Assembly: GCA_013288335.1 (NCBI GenBank)
Contig: JABDCC010000003.1
Coordinates: 1-64,000 of the forward strand
DNA: 64,000 bases
Direction of reading: 5' to 3'
From: Alphaproteobacteria bacterium
GTDB taxonomy: Bacteria; Pseudomonadota; Alphaproteobacteria; Rickettsiales; JABCZZ01
The position numbers were made by a program, and so were the translations under genes. The notes beneath the pieces were generated by a model. The model searched no databases. It was not told where the DNA came from and worked only from the letters and a program-made list of their open reading frames with translations. Below are positions 9,101 through 16,204 of this stretch, piece after piece (the stretch's first letter is position 1; each line of letters begins with the position of its first letter).

Positions 9101-9404
9101 AGTAAACCGTGCCAATGCCGTTTATTGGGCCTTCACAAATTCCGAATTCAAAGGAAGTCTGATACGTATAAGAACCACCACCGCCATTTTTTCCACCGCC
9201 CGTTGCACCGCCTTTTCCAGCACCACCGGATGAGTTTTGCGGTGTCGCTACAAAATCGCCATACCAGATAAGATTGGGGGCAACGCGAGTAGTGCCGTAT
9301 ACAATGGGGATAGCTTTTCCATAAGCAGAACTCTGCAATTGCAAACCGGAGACAGCCGCCTGCTGAGCCGCTTGCGACTTTCCGATACCGATGAGAAATG
9401 ACAT
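6189..9404 (-). CDS. Tail-tip/host-specificity protein (GTA g15 position; phage tail protein)
   Basis: The 1071-residue protein begins MSFLIGIGKSQAAQQAAVSG, followed by YGKAIPIVYGTTRVAPNLIW and a Gly-rich loop (about 58-78), a start typical of tail-tip attachment proteins. The central part (about 355-515) has DDDFLPN, IDNVVLLTRKRPSDNINSLQ and QRYVLLDPMDIVTLTD, which resemble the putative phage tail protein domain of gpJ-like baseplate hubs. The C-terminal part carries fibronectin-like and carbohydrate-binding-like beta domains. Residues 141-209 are a module also found in the major tail protein and the head-tail adaptor. The gene follows g12, g13 and g14 homologues, as in GTAs, but a glycosyltransferase gene separates it from g14. 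It probably forms the tail tip that contacts the cell surface. Confidence 0.85.
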   Translation of the reverse strand: MSFLIGIGKSQAAQQAAVSGLQLQSSAYGKAIPIVYGTTRVAPNLIWYGDFVATPQNSSGGAGKGGATGGGKNGGGGSYTYQTSFEFGICEGPINGIGTVYLSNSVSTLSALGLSLFDGNYGQAPWGYLLSQSPTITETHTIPASAPYQVTVNQASLFAGSGSVILSGGAVFTNTILAPAVNQYSAVNGVYTFNSVNAGGSVAITYYNNLDTQALGYSGIAYVAAASYNLGSNAQLPNHNFEVEGIYSTSLASLGIPDADPSLVISDLLTNPDYGAGFPSARLASLSFYQTYCIATGLWISPVYNTQSQASSLFDDLAKATNSAIVWSSGLLTLVPYGDQDIAANGYSYTAPSSPLYDLSDDDFLPNSATSSSAGDIDNVVLLTRKRPSDNINSLQIECLDRGNYYNPAIIEAKDQALIETFGLRQTSSTQMHMFADLNAARISAQLQLQRQSICNTYQFTLDQRYVLLDPMDIVTLTDAALGLDKQWVRITEITENDDASLSFVAEEYLYGTGSALLYSYQQGQGYSNNYNIAPGNANTPIIFEPTAELTESLEVWIAVSGGPLWGGCDVYISNDGNSYKNVGTIHGASRMGLLTASLATVTANVSGQTIDSSNTLSVDLSESNGQLLSGSQSDAIALATLCYADGEYIAYQNATLAGTNQYNLTWLVRGCYGTEPASRAIGSKFVRLDSKIFQYPFTQNYIGATIYIKLLSFNIYNAANQSLADVQPYAYTIVGTAFSSPLPDVMNLRTSYVAALTQLTWDEVQDFRTVLYEIRKGAAWTGAQVLGRVSSPPFNVQGDETYWVSAYAEPTAGLQVYSETPQSLAITGTQITSNVIATYDEAATSWSGTLGGSASISGSDVITASSGTYEIPSGHEIDIGRVAPCSIIINWSSLGQHINDNIFTITDFLGFSDLLDYAASVNVSVYPEIALSQDAVTWSAWQKYSVGSYMARKFKARMQLQSLDPTVEAYLIGFVFSVDVPDRDDHYINQAIASGGTSLSWQPDGAASPVAFNGGPAGSPTAPNIQVTILNASAGDVLVLSGVSLSGCTIQILNGGSGVARNVNILAQGY

Positions 9405-9444
9405 AAATTATGAGTTTTTTTTTGTTAAGCGATTAGGTAAAATA

Positions 9445-10365
9445 TTACCTGTTAAGCAATTCCGTCACTGTATTCATCACATGAATAACAGTGAGTTTCT
9501 TTATAATATCGGGGTCATTAATTTCTTCTTCCGATAATGTAAAATCGCGAACTTTTGCAATTCTGACATGCTCACCGCGAGGAGCATATTTTATATCATT
9601 GGTAGGGCCGTATAATCCTACTAATGACACTTTCAGTGCACCCGTCATGTGCAATAACCCCGAGTCATTACCAATAACGAGTTGTGCTTGTTTTAAAATT
9701 GCACAGGCAAGTGGGATATTTGTTTTTCCTATTAAGTCTAACACCGAAGAAGCAGGAAGTGCTTTGATCAATGGCGCTAATGCATCTCTTTGATGCTCAA
9801 GACCCAATATCACTATAGTTGCTGCGGTAAATACCGGCATTTTGAGCAACTGCTCACCAAGCTCGGAAAAACGCTCTATTGGCCAATCCTTAAATGGAGA
9901 GTTACTGATGGGAATCAATACTATCAGCGGAGTAGCAGGAAGTATTTCTTTAGCTTCATCGGTTGATTTCTTGCTTACCCACAGCATGGGTAATGGCGAT
10001 GGATCTAATCCCAATAATGCCCCGAGTTGATCAATCTTTGATTTTGATTTATCGCTGCTATGAAAAATTCTACGTTGTTTTGCATGTAAAAGAAAACTAA
10101 GAAGTGACCCCCGCAAATCAACTACTAAATCCCAGCGCTCATGCCTTGTGTTCTGCCACAACTTTATCCAGTGTTTTTTTCTTGGCTCTTTACGGATAAC
10201 AATTAAACGCTCAAGGCGCGGAAAGGCTTCAAACAAAGGTGCAGCAGCAGGGCCTGCGGCAATAGTAAAATCAGCCTTAGGATGAGTTTCTAAAAGATGA
10301 GAAAGTAGCCCCGTTGAAATAACCGCGTCACCTATGCTTCCACAGGTTATAAAAAGTATTTTCAT
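9445..10365 (-). CDS. Glycosyltransferase family 9 (LPS heptosyltransferase-like)
   Basis: The 306-residue protein starts MKILFITCGSIGDAVISTGL, the glycine-rich GT9 N-terminus, and has LVVDLRGSLLSFLL, PISNSPFKDWPIERFSELGE and the nucleotide-sugar site LVIGNDSGLLHMTGALKVSL followed by LYGPTNDIKYAP. Family members transfer heptose (ADP-heptose) or related sugars to the LPS core in the cytoplasm. It is cotranscribed in direction with the phage late genes, between the NlpC/P60 peptidase and the tail-tip protein. A surface-modifying cargo role (altering LPS to block superinfection, or re-targeting) is possible. It could equally be a host gene captured by insertion. The exact sugar cannot be told. 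Confidence 0.8.
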   Translation of the reverse strand: MKILFITCGSIGDAVISTGLLSHLLETHPKADFTIAAGPAAAPLFEAFPRLERLIVIRKEPRKKHWIKLWQNTRHERWDLVVDLRGSLLSFLLHAKQRRIFHSSDKSKSKIDQLGALLGLDPSPLPMLWVSKKSTDEAKEILPATPLIVLIPISNSPFKDWPIERFSELGEQLLKMPVFTAATIVILGLEHQRDALAPLIKALPASSVLDLIGKTNIPLACAILKQAQLVIGNDSGLLHMTGALKVSLVGLYGPTNDIKYAPRGEHVRIAKVRDFTLSEEEINDPDIIKKLTVIHVMNTVTELLNR

Positions 10366-10414
10366 ACTTTAGAGCTTAACCTTTTAATGGCATAGAATAT
10401 ACAGAATAATAATA

Positions 10415-10921
10415 TTATTTAAAAACACTAAAAAACCGCACTGGCCGCAAATTTCCTGTGATGTTTTCTCCTATATGGGTAAGCCACAACGCTTTGGAAA
10501 CATCTTCCAGCGTACAGGCGCGATCGACATAAGCATGAATAATAATCGGCCATTCAATCACGATTGCGCCGTGACTGAAACACCGCCCGAATTTCCAGAG
10601 CGCAATATCGCCAGGCAAAGGTGTTTTTATCTCTCTAGTATATTTGAGAAGTCCTTCCAGATACCGCTCGCTTGAGCGATGCAAGTGCCAGTCACCTGGA
10701 TAATAAGGAATATTAATAGGAGCAACTATACCCGCTTCGGCAAATATTTCAGCAAGGAGTGTAAGGCAATCTACCCCCACGCCTTTAATTCGCCCGCCTG
10801 TGTGATAGGGTGTTTCCAGCCATGTTTTGGCAACAGCAATCACCTTATCACGCTGTTCTTGTTCAGAATAACTAGCGTTCTGGTAAGGATTTGTTAACTT
10901 TTGCATGATATGATGAGACAA
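10415..10921 (-). CDS. NlpC/P60 family tail peptidase (GTA g14 homologue)
   Basis: This 168-residue protein has the catalytic Cys in TPYHTGGRIKGVGVDCLTLL, preceded by the usual W-x-x-T-P-Y motif, and the catalytic His region FSHGAIVIEWP. In this family the cysteine peptidase cleaves peptidoglycan stem peptides, and in tail hubs it opens the wall during DNA entry. The position between DUF2163 and the tail-tip gene is the GTA g14 position. A second ATG at 10906 (MQKLTNPYQN) is an alternative start, since no clear ribosome site marks 10921. The plus-strand cargo gene starts about 20 bp away, divergently. Confidence 0.88.
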   Translation of the reverse strand: MSHHIMQKLTNPYQNASYSEQEQRDKVIAVAKTWLETPYHTGGRIKGVGVDCLTLLAEIFAEAGIVAPINIPYYPGDWHLHRSSERYLEGLLKYTREIKTPLPGDIALWKFGRCFSHGAIVIEWPIIIHAYVDRACTLEDVSKALWLTHIGENITGNLRPVRFFSVFK

Positions 10922-10940
10922 AATACAAAGGATGCGGAAT

Positions 10941-11738
10941 ATGTCGAATTTTTATGATTATTTAAAAGATGATGGGGAAGTGATAGAAAAACTATTTCAT
11001 AATGAGGTGTTTAAACTTGGCTTTAATTCAAGAGGATGGGATAGTTTCAAAAACAATGATGAGATAAAAGAATTTTTTAAAGAATTGCTTAAAAAAAACA
11101 AAACTCTGACCGAATTTAAATTTACTGACTATGAAGACAGAAAAAATTGGCCAGATCACAAAAAGCATAACATCGTGAAATGTTATGACAGCATGGCTGA
11201 AGCAATCTCAAATTCTAAAAATCCTAATATACTTTTTTGTAATTATTATAATGATGCCCTATCTCACTACACTGTTAGTAGCGACTTGGGATCGTTACGT
11301 CTTAATAATAATAAGAGAACCGCAGAATTAATAAAAACTATAGATAATAATACTTTTCTAACCAAGAAAGACATCAGAAAAATAAATATCAGACTCCCCG
11401 CCATAATACATAGCATGGAAAAAGAGGGCAGAGCCTATAATATAATTTGTAAGTCTTTGTTCAAAGTTCAGGAAGCCGCAGACAAGTTAAGGGTTAATTT
11501 TAATATACCCGAATATTTAGCCGCCTATTTAGAATCAAAATTACCGACGCGTGATTTAGTAGCCGCAGAAGAAACCCAGGAAGCCGAAACTAATTCAGCA
11601 AAATATAAATCAGGAAAAAGAGATTTTGCAAATTATGAAGGCATAGCAGAAGATTCTGGTCGCAAAGGCTGGAGAGCTAAGGCTCACCAGAGACTTATGG
11701 AACAGGCAAATAATCCTCTTTCTAAAACTAAATCCTAG
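10941..11738 (+). CDS. Orphan hydrophilic protein (antisense cargo, 265 aa)
   Basis: I do not recognise it. The chosen start is the ATG at 10941 (MSNFYDYLKDDGEVI), because AAAGGA at 10927-10932 sits 8 nt upstream. The ATG at 10932 overlaps that ribosome site. The protein is charged and Asn/Lys-rich with predicted helices (NDEIKEFFKELLKKNK, LTKKDIRKINI), has no signal peptide or membrane segment, and ends in a Lys/Ser-rich tail (NYEGIAEDSGRKGWRAKAHQ). Base composition is more AT-rich than the phage genes on either side, which suggests a separate origin. It lies antisense between g14 and g13 homologues. Confidence 0.6.
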   Translation: MSNFYDYLKDDGEVIEKLFHNEVFKLGFNSRGWDSFKNNDEIKEFFKELLKKNKTLTEFKFTDYEDRKNWPDHKKHNIVKCYDSMAEAISNSKNPNILFCNYYNDALSHYTVSSDLGSLRLNNNKRTAELIKTIDNNTFLTKKDIRKINIRLPAIIHSMEKEGRAYNIICKSLFKVQEAADKLRVNFNIPEYLAAYLESKLPTRDLVAAEETQEAETNSAKYKSGKRDFANYEGIAEDSGRKGWRAKAHQRLMEQANNPLSKTKS

Positions 11739-11785
11739 AAATTCATTAAACATATTCAATGCATCGAGAGTGAAGAAGAGATTAC

Positions 11786-12664
11786 TCACACCGCCGTGCT
11801 GTTTTCCGGCACATAAGGAAACCCACGGAAATTTGCAAGGTTTGAGAATTTACTCTGGCAGGTGGTTTGCTGTTTATCACAACCCGCAGCAACTAAAAAT
11901 GTATCCCCAATGCTCGGCACCACAGGGAGCGGTAAAATCAAGCTCAATGTTCCGGGTAATCCTTGAATGTAATTTTTGATTGTGCGTGAAAGGCCATTAT
12001 TCGCACCGCTGGTAAAGGTGACAACACCCAAATCAAAATAGCCCGTCGCTTGTGTTAGTGTTGTATTAATTACGCTTGTGGTTGAACCAGTGGTAGCACT
12101 TCCGGTTACCGAATAATTGGCGCTGCTTAATGTGCAGGCATTGTCATACAGCGTATTCACACACCCCGATTGATAGAGATTGCGTGGCATATTCAGGTTC
12201 AGAAGTTCCAGATGGCTATTGACTGAAAAAGTTGCTATCGCCCGTCCTCCATCAATTTCAGCCACGCGGCCGACAAACATAATCACCGTACCGGCAGCAA
12301 CATTGCCATAAGTTGGCATAAATGCGCGGTATAAAGTTAATTCCGCGCCGTCAAATACTCCTTGCCGCACTGCTGATAAAAACGGCGAGCCAATAACGGT
12401 GGAAGTTCCCGGCAATACGTCAAACACTAGCGTATCTACTTCTACGCCTACTTTCCAATGGCATTTGGCTTTGTTGTCTTTGCGATCAAAATACGGCCCT
12501 ATTGTACCGCCTGCAGTCCAGGTAAATCCATCCCAGACTATATCCGTATCGCCGCCGCAATAATATAACTGCCCGCCACCTACTAAACTGAATTGATACA
12601 AATCGGCAGAATAAAACTGCCGGGATGCCAGCAGATTAATAAGAGCAGTGGATGCAGCTTTCAT
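11786..12664 (-). CDS. DUF2163/BR0599-type tail hub protein (GTA g13 homologue)
   Basis: The 292-residue protein starts MKAASTALINLLASRQFYSA, with ADLYQFSLVGGGQLYYCGGD and FTWTAGGTIGPYFDRKDNKA. These are the beta-barrel hub features of DUF2163. The C-terminus is the BR0599 signature: AAGCDKQQTTCQSKFSNL followed by ANFRGFPYVP. Cysteines at MPRNLYQSGCVNTLYDNAC and at GCDKQQTTC could ligate an iron-sulfur cluster, as reported for hub proteins of this class. It is 8 bp downstream of the DUF2460 gene. The product is a component of the distal tail hub. Confidence 0.88.
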   Translation of the reverse strand: MKAASTALINLLASRQFYSADLYQFSLVGGGQLYYCGGDTDIVWDGFTWTAGGTIGPYFDRKDNKAKCHWKVGVEVDTLVFDVLPGTSTVIGSPFLSAVRQGVFDGAELTLYRAFMPTYGNVAAGTVIMFVGRVAEIDGGRAIATFSVNSHLELLNLNMPRNLYQSGCVNTLYDNACTLSSANYSVTGSATTGSTTSVINTTLTQATGYFDLGVVTFTSGANNGLSRTIKNYIQGLPGTLSLILPLPVVPSIGDTFLVAAGCDKQQTTCQSKFSNLANFRGFPYVPENSTAV

Positions 12665-12671
12665 AATGCCC

Positions 12672-13289
12672 TCAATTCTTTACGCTTATAAAACTGAATT
12701 TTTTGGCTTTATAATATTTGGAAATAAACATACTAAACGCCACGCTGTCATTGCTCATTCGCACTGGAAAATAATAACTGAAATCCGCCGTGACCACAGC
12801 GCTGCTTGATGGCGCAGTTGTGAATATTATTACTCCCGGACCTGCAGGATTTCCGTCTTGCCACGAAGTTGTGGTAAAACCACTTGTCTGCGCTACGCCA
12901 TTTATATAGATATTACTTATAATATGGGGTGCGAGTATAGGTTCATCAAAACCACCGAAAGCACGTATCAGTTGAAAATTATTCTGTGTGCCATTACCCA
13001 CCCCTATTGCCTGTGCGGTGACGCTATGATCATCAACATCCTGATAAAGAAATGTGTCAAACATGCCACCCCGTTGATTAAAAAATCCGGCAAGTTGCTG
13101 AAATTCTGTATAGGCAATATCGCTGCGCAATACATTATAGCTAAGTTCCCATTTCCAGCGCGGATAGGTTTGACGAGCGAGTCTTGTCTCCTTGCCAGAG
13201 ATAGATTGCTGGACGATCGTGTCCCACTGTGGTGTGCGCACTACGTCAAACCCAAGACCGACGAGTGAAGGTAATATTGCTGTAGACAT
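12672..13289 (-). CDS. DUF2460 distal tail protein (GTA g12 homologue)
   Basis: The 205-residue protein has the DUF2460 pattern: LGFDVVRTPQWDTIVQQSIS, PRWKWELSYNVLR, then GFFNQRGGMFDTFLYQDVDD and HSVTAQAIGVGNGTQNNFQL. The last part is the G-D-G-x-x-x-x-F-x-L beta-sandwich repeat, ending in a variable domain. It forms part of the distal tail ring between the tail tube and the hub. The start at 13289 is followed downstream by DUF2163 after only 8 bp. The 90 bp upstream, toward the tape measure gene, is a GAATC-rich imperfect palindrome (13310-13375) with no gene. Confidence 0.88.
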   Translation of the reverse strand: MSTAILPSLVGLGFDVVRTPQWDTIVQQSISGKETRLARQTYPRWKWELSYNVLRSDIAYTEFQQLAGFFNQRGGMFDTFLYQDVDDHSVTAQAIGVGNGTQNNFQLIRAFGGFDEPILAPHIISNIYINGVAQTSGFTTTSWQDGNPAGPGVIIFTTAPSSSAVVTADFSYYFPVRMSNDSVAFSMFISKYYKAKKFSFISVKN

Positions 13290-13380
13290 AAACAGTTCTG
13301 AGATTGAGGGTTGATGATCAGAGGAATCTTGAAAAGAATGAATCTATGATTCAAGATTCATAAATTCCAGATTCCAACTT

Positions 13381-14205
13381 CTAACTCTTCCAGGTAGGAA
13401 CTTTGCTATTAAAGTTTCTCACCTGTGATGACAACGCACTGGCGATATACGAGGCATTATTTTTTAAAAACTGTGTACCGGTTTGCGTATCGATTGCACT
13501 GATGTTGATAGTATAGTTATCGCCACCACCGCCTGCCCCACCGCCATCACGCAATCCTTGCGCAAAGGTTTGCGGCACTACCATCTCACCCTGATGAAGC
13601 TGTGCGACCATATCTGAGCCTAAATTCCATGCACCGACATCCAGAGAAACCAGCCCTTCTGACGCCGCAACCGTTCCGGCAGCAACTCCAGCAGGTATCG
13701 CTGCCGCAGGCCCCATCACAGGAGACATAAATGCAAATACGCCAGCATAAGTTGCCGCTGCGTCGGATTTTATCTGGCTGATAATTTGCGCTGCATGTGA
13801 TGCAATGCTGGTATTTGCCGCAGTAGCATCACTCGCGCTAATCGCAGCGTTCTTTGCAGTATTCGATGCGACAATGGAGGTGTCCGTACTTTCTGCTATC
13901 AATAATTTCTGTGCCTGGTTTTTTGCCATCGTCAACAGATCATTCACCGCAAGCTGTGCAATTTTAATTTCCATATCACTAATAACATTGAGCATGGCGG
14001 CATGCCAGGTTTCGGTTCCTCTTAATATGCCCTTCACTGCTGAATCGGATGCACTCTCCAGTGTTTTAAATAACTGACTGGTGGGCTGTGTTGCCTCTAT
14101 GGATTTTTGTTTTAGAGCATCAATGGAATCATTCACTGCCTTAAAGCCAGAATTCACGCCAGATACGTCCGTATCCACCTGGATGCTTAATGTATTGTCG
14201 GTCAT
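13381..14205 (-). CDS. Short tail tape measure protein (GTA g11 position)
   Basis: The 274-residue protein starts MTDNTLSIQVDTDVSGVNSG, has a helical Ala-rich middle (about 80-150), a hydrophobic patch (YAGVFAFMSPVMGPAAAIPA) and a C-terminal VAQLHQGEMVVPQTFAQGLR. That H-x-G-E-x-V-x-P motif is typical of tape-measure C-termini. It lies after the tail chaperone frames, as tape measures do. Tail length scales with tape-measure length in siphoviruses. At about 270 residues this protein would specify a short tail of roughly 40 nm (inference), similar to GTA particles and unlike most siphoviruses. Confidence 0.75.
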   Translation of the reverse strand: MTDNTLSIQVDTDVSGVNSGFKAVNDSIDALKQKSIEATQPTSQLFKTLESASDSAVKGILRGTETWHAAMLNVISDMEIKIAQLAVNDLLTMAKNQAQKLLIAESTDTSIVASNTAKNAAISASDATAANTSIASHAAQIISQIKSDAAATYAGVFAFMSPVMGPAAAIPAGVAAGTVAASEGLVSLDVGAWNLGSDMVAQLHQGEMVVPQTFAQGLRDGGGAGGGGDNYTINISAIDTQTGTQFLKNNASYIASALSSQVRNFNSKVPTWKS

Positions 14206-14229
14206 GATATTATATGTATATTAGAGTGT

Positions 14230-14637
14230 ATGAAAAAAAGTTTATTTGTATTAATAGGCGCATGCGCTGTTTTACTTGCAGCATGCGGAGTGCAACTCAC
14301 ATCTGCGGAGCGCGCGTCCATAGAAAAAGAAGCCAATATTACCATTACTTGTAAAGAAGGCCGAGATTGCGAAAGAAAATGGAGCCGTGCAGGTCAATGG
14401 GTAGCTGAGTCTTCTGCCTATAAAGTGCGCGTATCGTCTGATAATCTCATTCAGACTTCCGGCCCTGCCCGTTCTTCTACCAATTCTGCATTTACTGTTA
14501 CGAAATATGCTACCGGGCAAGACATGTATGTTATAAAGTTTGATTCTTACTGCGATAACTGGTTTGGCTGCGAACCGACCGCGACGGAACTAAAAGCAGT
14601 GTTCACGCATTTTGTACTCAATGACCATCCGCAATAA
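14230..14637 (+). CDS. Small lipoprotein (antisense cargo, 135 aa)
   Basis: The N-terminus MKKSLFVLIGACAVLLAACG is a lipoprotein signal with the lipobox LAAC, Cys19 being the predicted lipidated residue. The mature protein (about 116 residues) has further cysteines (ITCKEGRDCERKW, YCDNWFGCEP) that could form disulfides in the periplasm. No family is recognised. It diverges from the tape measure gene, with only 24 bp between starts. Its stop (14635-14637) abuts the stop of the tail chaperone -1 frame (14638-14640). A phage-borne lipoprotein could act in superinfection exclusion; this is a guess from its type and position. Confidence 0.7.
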   Translation: MKKSLFVLIGACAVLLAACGVQLTSAERASIEKEANITITCKEGRDCERKWSRAGQWVAESSAYKVRVSSDNLIQTSGPARSSTNSAFTVTKYATGQDMYVIKFDSYCDNWFGCEPTATELKAVFTHFVLNDHPQ

Positions 14638-14940
14638 TTAGAGTGTTATTGCCGAACCATGTTCCATACCAATTATTTTTTCCAGCAACTCTTCCGGGCT
14701 TCCTTCTTCTTTGTTCTTAATACCAAGATAAGCAGCCACCATAAGCAAAAGTGGAGGATTACGTTGCCATTCTTCCTGTAATGCCTTCAGTCTCGGCATG
14801 GTGATATTATTTTCCACATAATCCCATGTCCAACCGGTTATATGACATGTATGTGCAATTATTTTATCCCAATCCGGTGTTTTTTCGTGATGGGATTTTT
14901 TGAAGAGGTTTACTCCCCTGATCCTTCCCCCGGGTTTTTT
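14638..14940 (-). CDS. Tail assembly chaperone, -1 frameshift extension (gpT-like)
   Basis: This frame is open from the slippery site to the stop at 14638-14640 but has no usable start near its beginning. Its first residues after the slip would be PGGRIRGVNLFKKSHHEKT, then DWDKIIAHTCHITGWTWDYV and LQEEWQRNPPLLLMVAAYLG. It lies in the -1 frame relative to the upstream chaperone gene, between the major tail protein and tape measure genes, where siphophages make a G/GT-type fusion. The fusion product would be about 217 residues. In this family the long form binds the tape measure protein during tail assembly. Confidence 0.75.
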   Translation of the reverse strand, partial: KKPGGRIRGVNLFKKSHHEKTPDWDKIIAHTCHITGWTWDYVENNITMPRLKALQEEWQRNPPLLLMVAAYLGIKNKEEGSPEELLEKIIGMEHGSAITL

Positions 14941-15290
14941 TCTTCTGTTGTAACTTTTTGAAATACTCCGGTCTGCTGTGCAATAATACTAAAAGCATTG
15001 ATCAGTTCGGGCAAAGTTATGGGTAAATCCAGAAATTGCTCGTGCTTTAGATTTGGCTCTGCGCGCCCTATTGCAACAAAGGCAATTTCCTGCAAATCTT
15101 CATATTGCTCTGCGCCTAATTTACTAAGAGCTACCGCTTTGTCATTCTGCCATTCAGAAAATATAGGCAATAAACTTAGTATCAATGGATCGATTATTTT
15201 ATTTTGTTTAGCGGCCAGCATGGGTATAAGCCACTCTTTGCCGCCAAGCTGAATGGTAAGAGCGTCATTGATATCTACGTAATTATCCAT
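14910..15290 (-). CDS. Tail assembly chaperone, short form (gpG-like; GTA g10 position)
   Basis: The 126-residue protein starts MDNYVDINDALTIQLGGKEW and contains LPIFSEWQNDKAVALSKLGA and LPITLPELINAFSIIAQQTG. It is helical and acidic, of the size and position of tail chaperones that follow the major tail protein. Its last codons (TTEEKNPGEGSGE) contain the heptamer A-AAA-AAC, where ribosomes may slip by -1 into the frame that runs to 14638. Plus-strand cargo gene 15349-16203 separates it from the major tail protein gene, so an uninterrupted late transcript would have to read through that gene antisense. Confidence 0.75.
   Translation of the reverse strand: MDNYVDINDALTIQLGGKEWLIPMLAAKQNKIIDPLILSLLPIFSEWQNDKAVALSKLGAEQYEDLQEIAFVAIGRAEPNLKHEQFLDLPITLPELINAFSIIAQQTGVFQKVTTEEKNPGEGSGE
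14934..14940 (-). promoter_or_regulatory. Slippery heptamer A-AAA-AAC for -1 frameshifting
   Basis: Read on the minus strand, the last base of a GAA codon and the codons AAA AAC of the chaperone form A AAA AAC, a canonical X-XXY-YYZ site. The site is followed by CCCGGGGG. The -1 frame then stays open for about 95 codons and the zero frame stops 8 codons later. Both frames are phage-like, which supports genuine programmed frameshifting. Confidence 0.75.
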
Positions 15291-15348
15291 TTGAAACTCT
15301 TCTTTTTAAAGGTTAATGTTAAAAAAATAACTAGCGGTTTGTTGAGCA

Positions 15349-16203
15349 ATGGCAAAAGAGTTAAAAAAGAAAGAAACCCTGAAAGATTTTCTTACGCGTC
15401 ACTGCGAAGTAAAATCTGCAGCAGTGAGTGGTGTTACTAAAAATAAATATTATATCTTTAATGCCAAAGACTGCGTCCTCTTTATGGCTGAAGCCTATAT
15501 CCACGGTATGCGCAACGCCATCGGGCAAAATGAAGAAGTTATGGCGATTGCTAAAAAGAGCGGTGACTTTAGCAAACTCATCATGGTCTATAACTGGGCA
15601 GCACCCGCTCCTGGTATTGACGTAGTGCAGATTCCCGAATCACTGATAACCAGCTTGACTAAAGAACAAACCGCGATTTTCCTGCGTAACCTGCAACGTA
15701 TCCAGAAAGATATCGACGCAGGAAAAGCCAGAAGAACAGAACTTCAAAAACTTTTTGGCAATAAGGCAATCGTAGAAACTACTTACGCGCTAGACGGTGA
15801 GCGCCAGTTTTTTATCAGAGGAACGGTTTCATCGGAGGATAAGCGTGGTTATACGGAGCGCTATGTTGAGCATATAGCAACCAATGTGCTTTTTGATTTG
15901 CCTAAGGCACTCAATGCACGACTGCAGGCTTTAGTGCCGGATGAATATGATGCCAGGCATTTTATTGAAGAGCGCAATAGTTTTTCGAAGAAAATACGCT
16001 ACGGCGCTGAGGCGCACACAGAATTGCTGCTCACCGATGAAGGCGCCGCATTGTTTACAGAGTTATCAAAGAAATCACCACAGGCAAAAACAGAAATCTC
16101 CAAACTTTTTCAGCAAGCGATTACCGATCCGTTTGGCTTATCGCTTAAATATTATATGGGTAAACACCCGCTGATAAAATTATCTTCAGAAGAAAAAGAG
16201 TAG
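15349..16203 (+). CDS. Orphan cytoplasmic protein (antisense cargo, 284 aa)
   Basis: I do not recognise a family. The protein starts MAKELKKKETLKDFLTRHCE and is soluble, with alternating helices and charged loops (LTKEQTAIFLRNLQRIQKDI). A central segment, ALDGERQFFIRGTVSSEDKR, may be beta-structured. There is no signal or membrane segment. It is convergent with the major tail protein gene, its stop at 16201-16203 lying 1 bp from that gene's stop, and divergent from the tail chaperone (about 58 bp between starts). The tight packing shows it is stably integrated between late genes. Its function is unknown. Confidence 0.6.
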   Translation: MAKELKKKETLKDFLTRHCEVKSAAVSGVTKNKYYIFNAKDCVLFMAEAYIHGMRNAIGQNEEVMAIAKKSGDFSKLIMVYNWAAPAPGIDVVQIPESLITSLTKEQTAIFLRNLQRIQKDIDAGKARRTELQKLFGNKAIVETTYALDGERQFFIRGTVSSEDKRGYTERYVEHIATNVLFDLPKALNARLQALVPDEYDARHFIEERNSFSKKIRYGAEAHTELLLTDEGAALFTELSKKSPQAKTEISKLFQQAITDPFGLSLKYYMGKHPLIKLSSEEKE

Positions 16204-16204
16204 T

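Noticed and set aside
11770..11979. 69-codon plus-strand frame after the 10941 gene
   Set aside because: Lies antisense to the conserved C-terminus of the DUF2163 gene and has no start signal.
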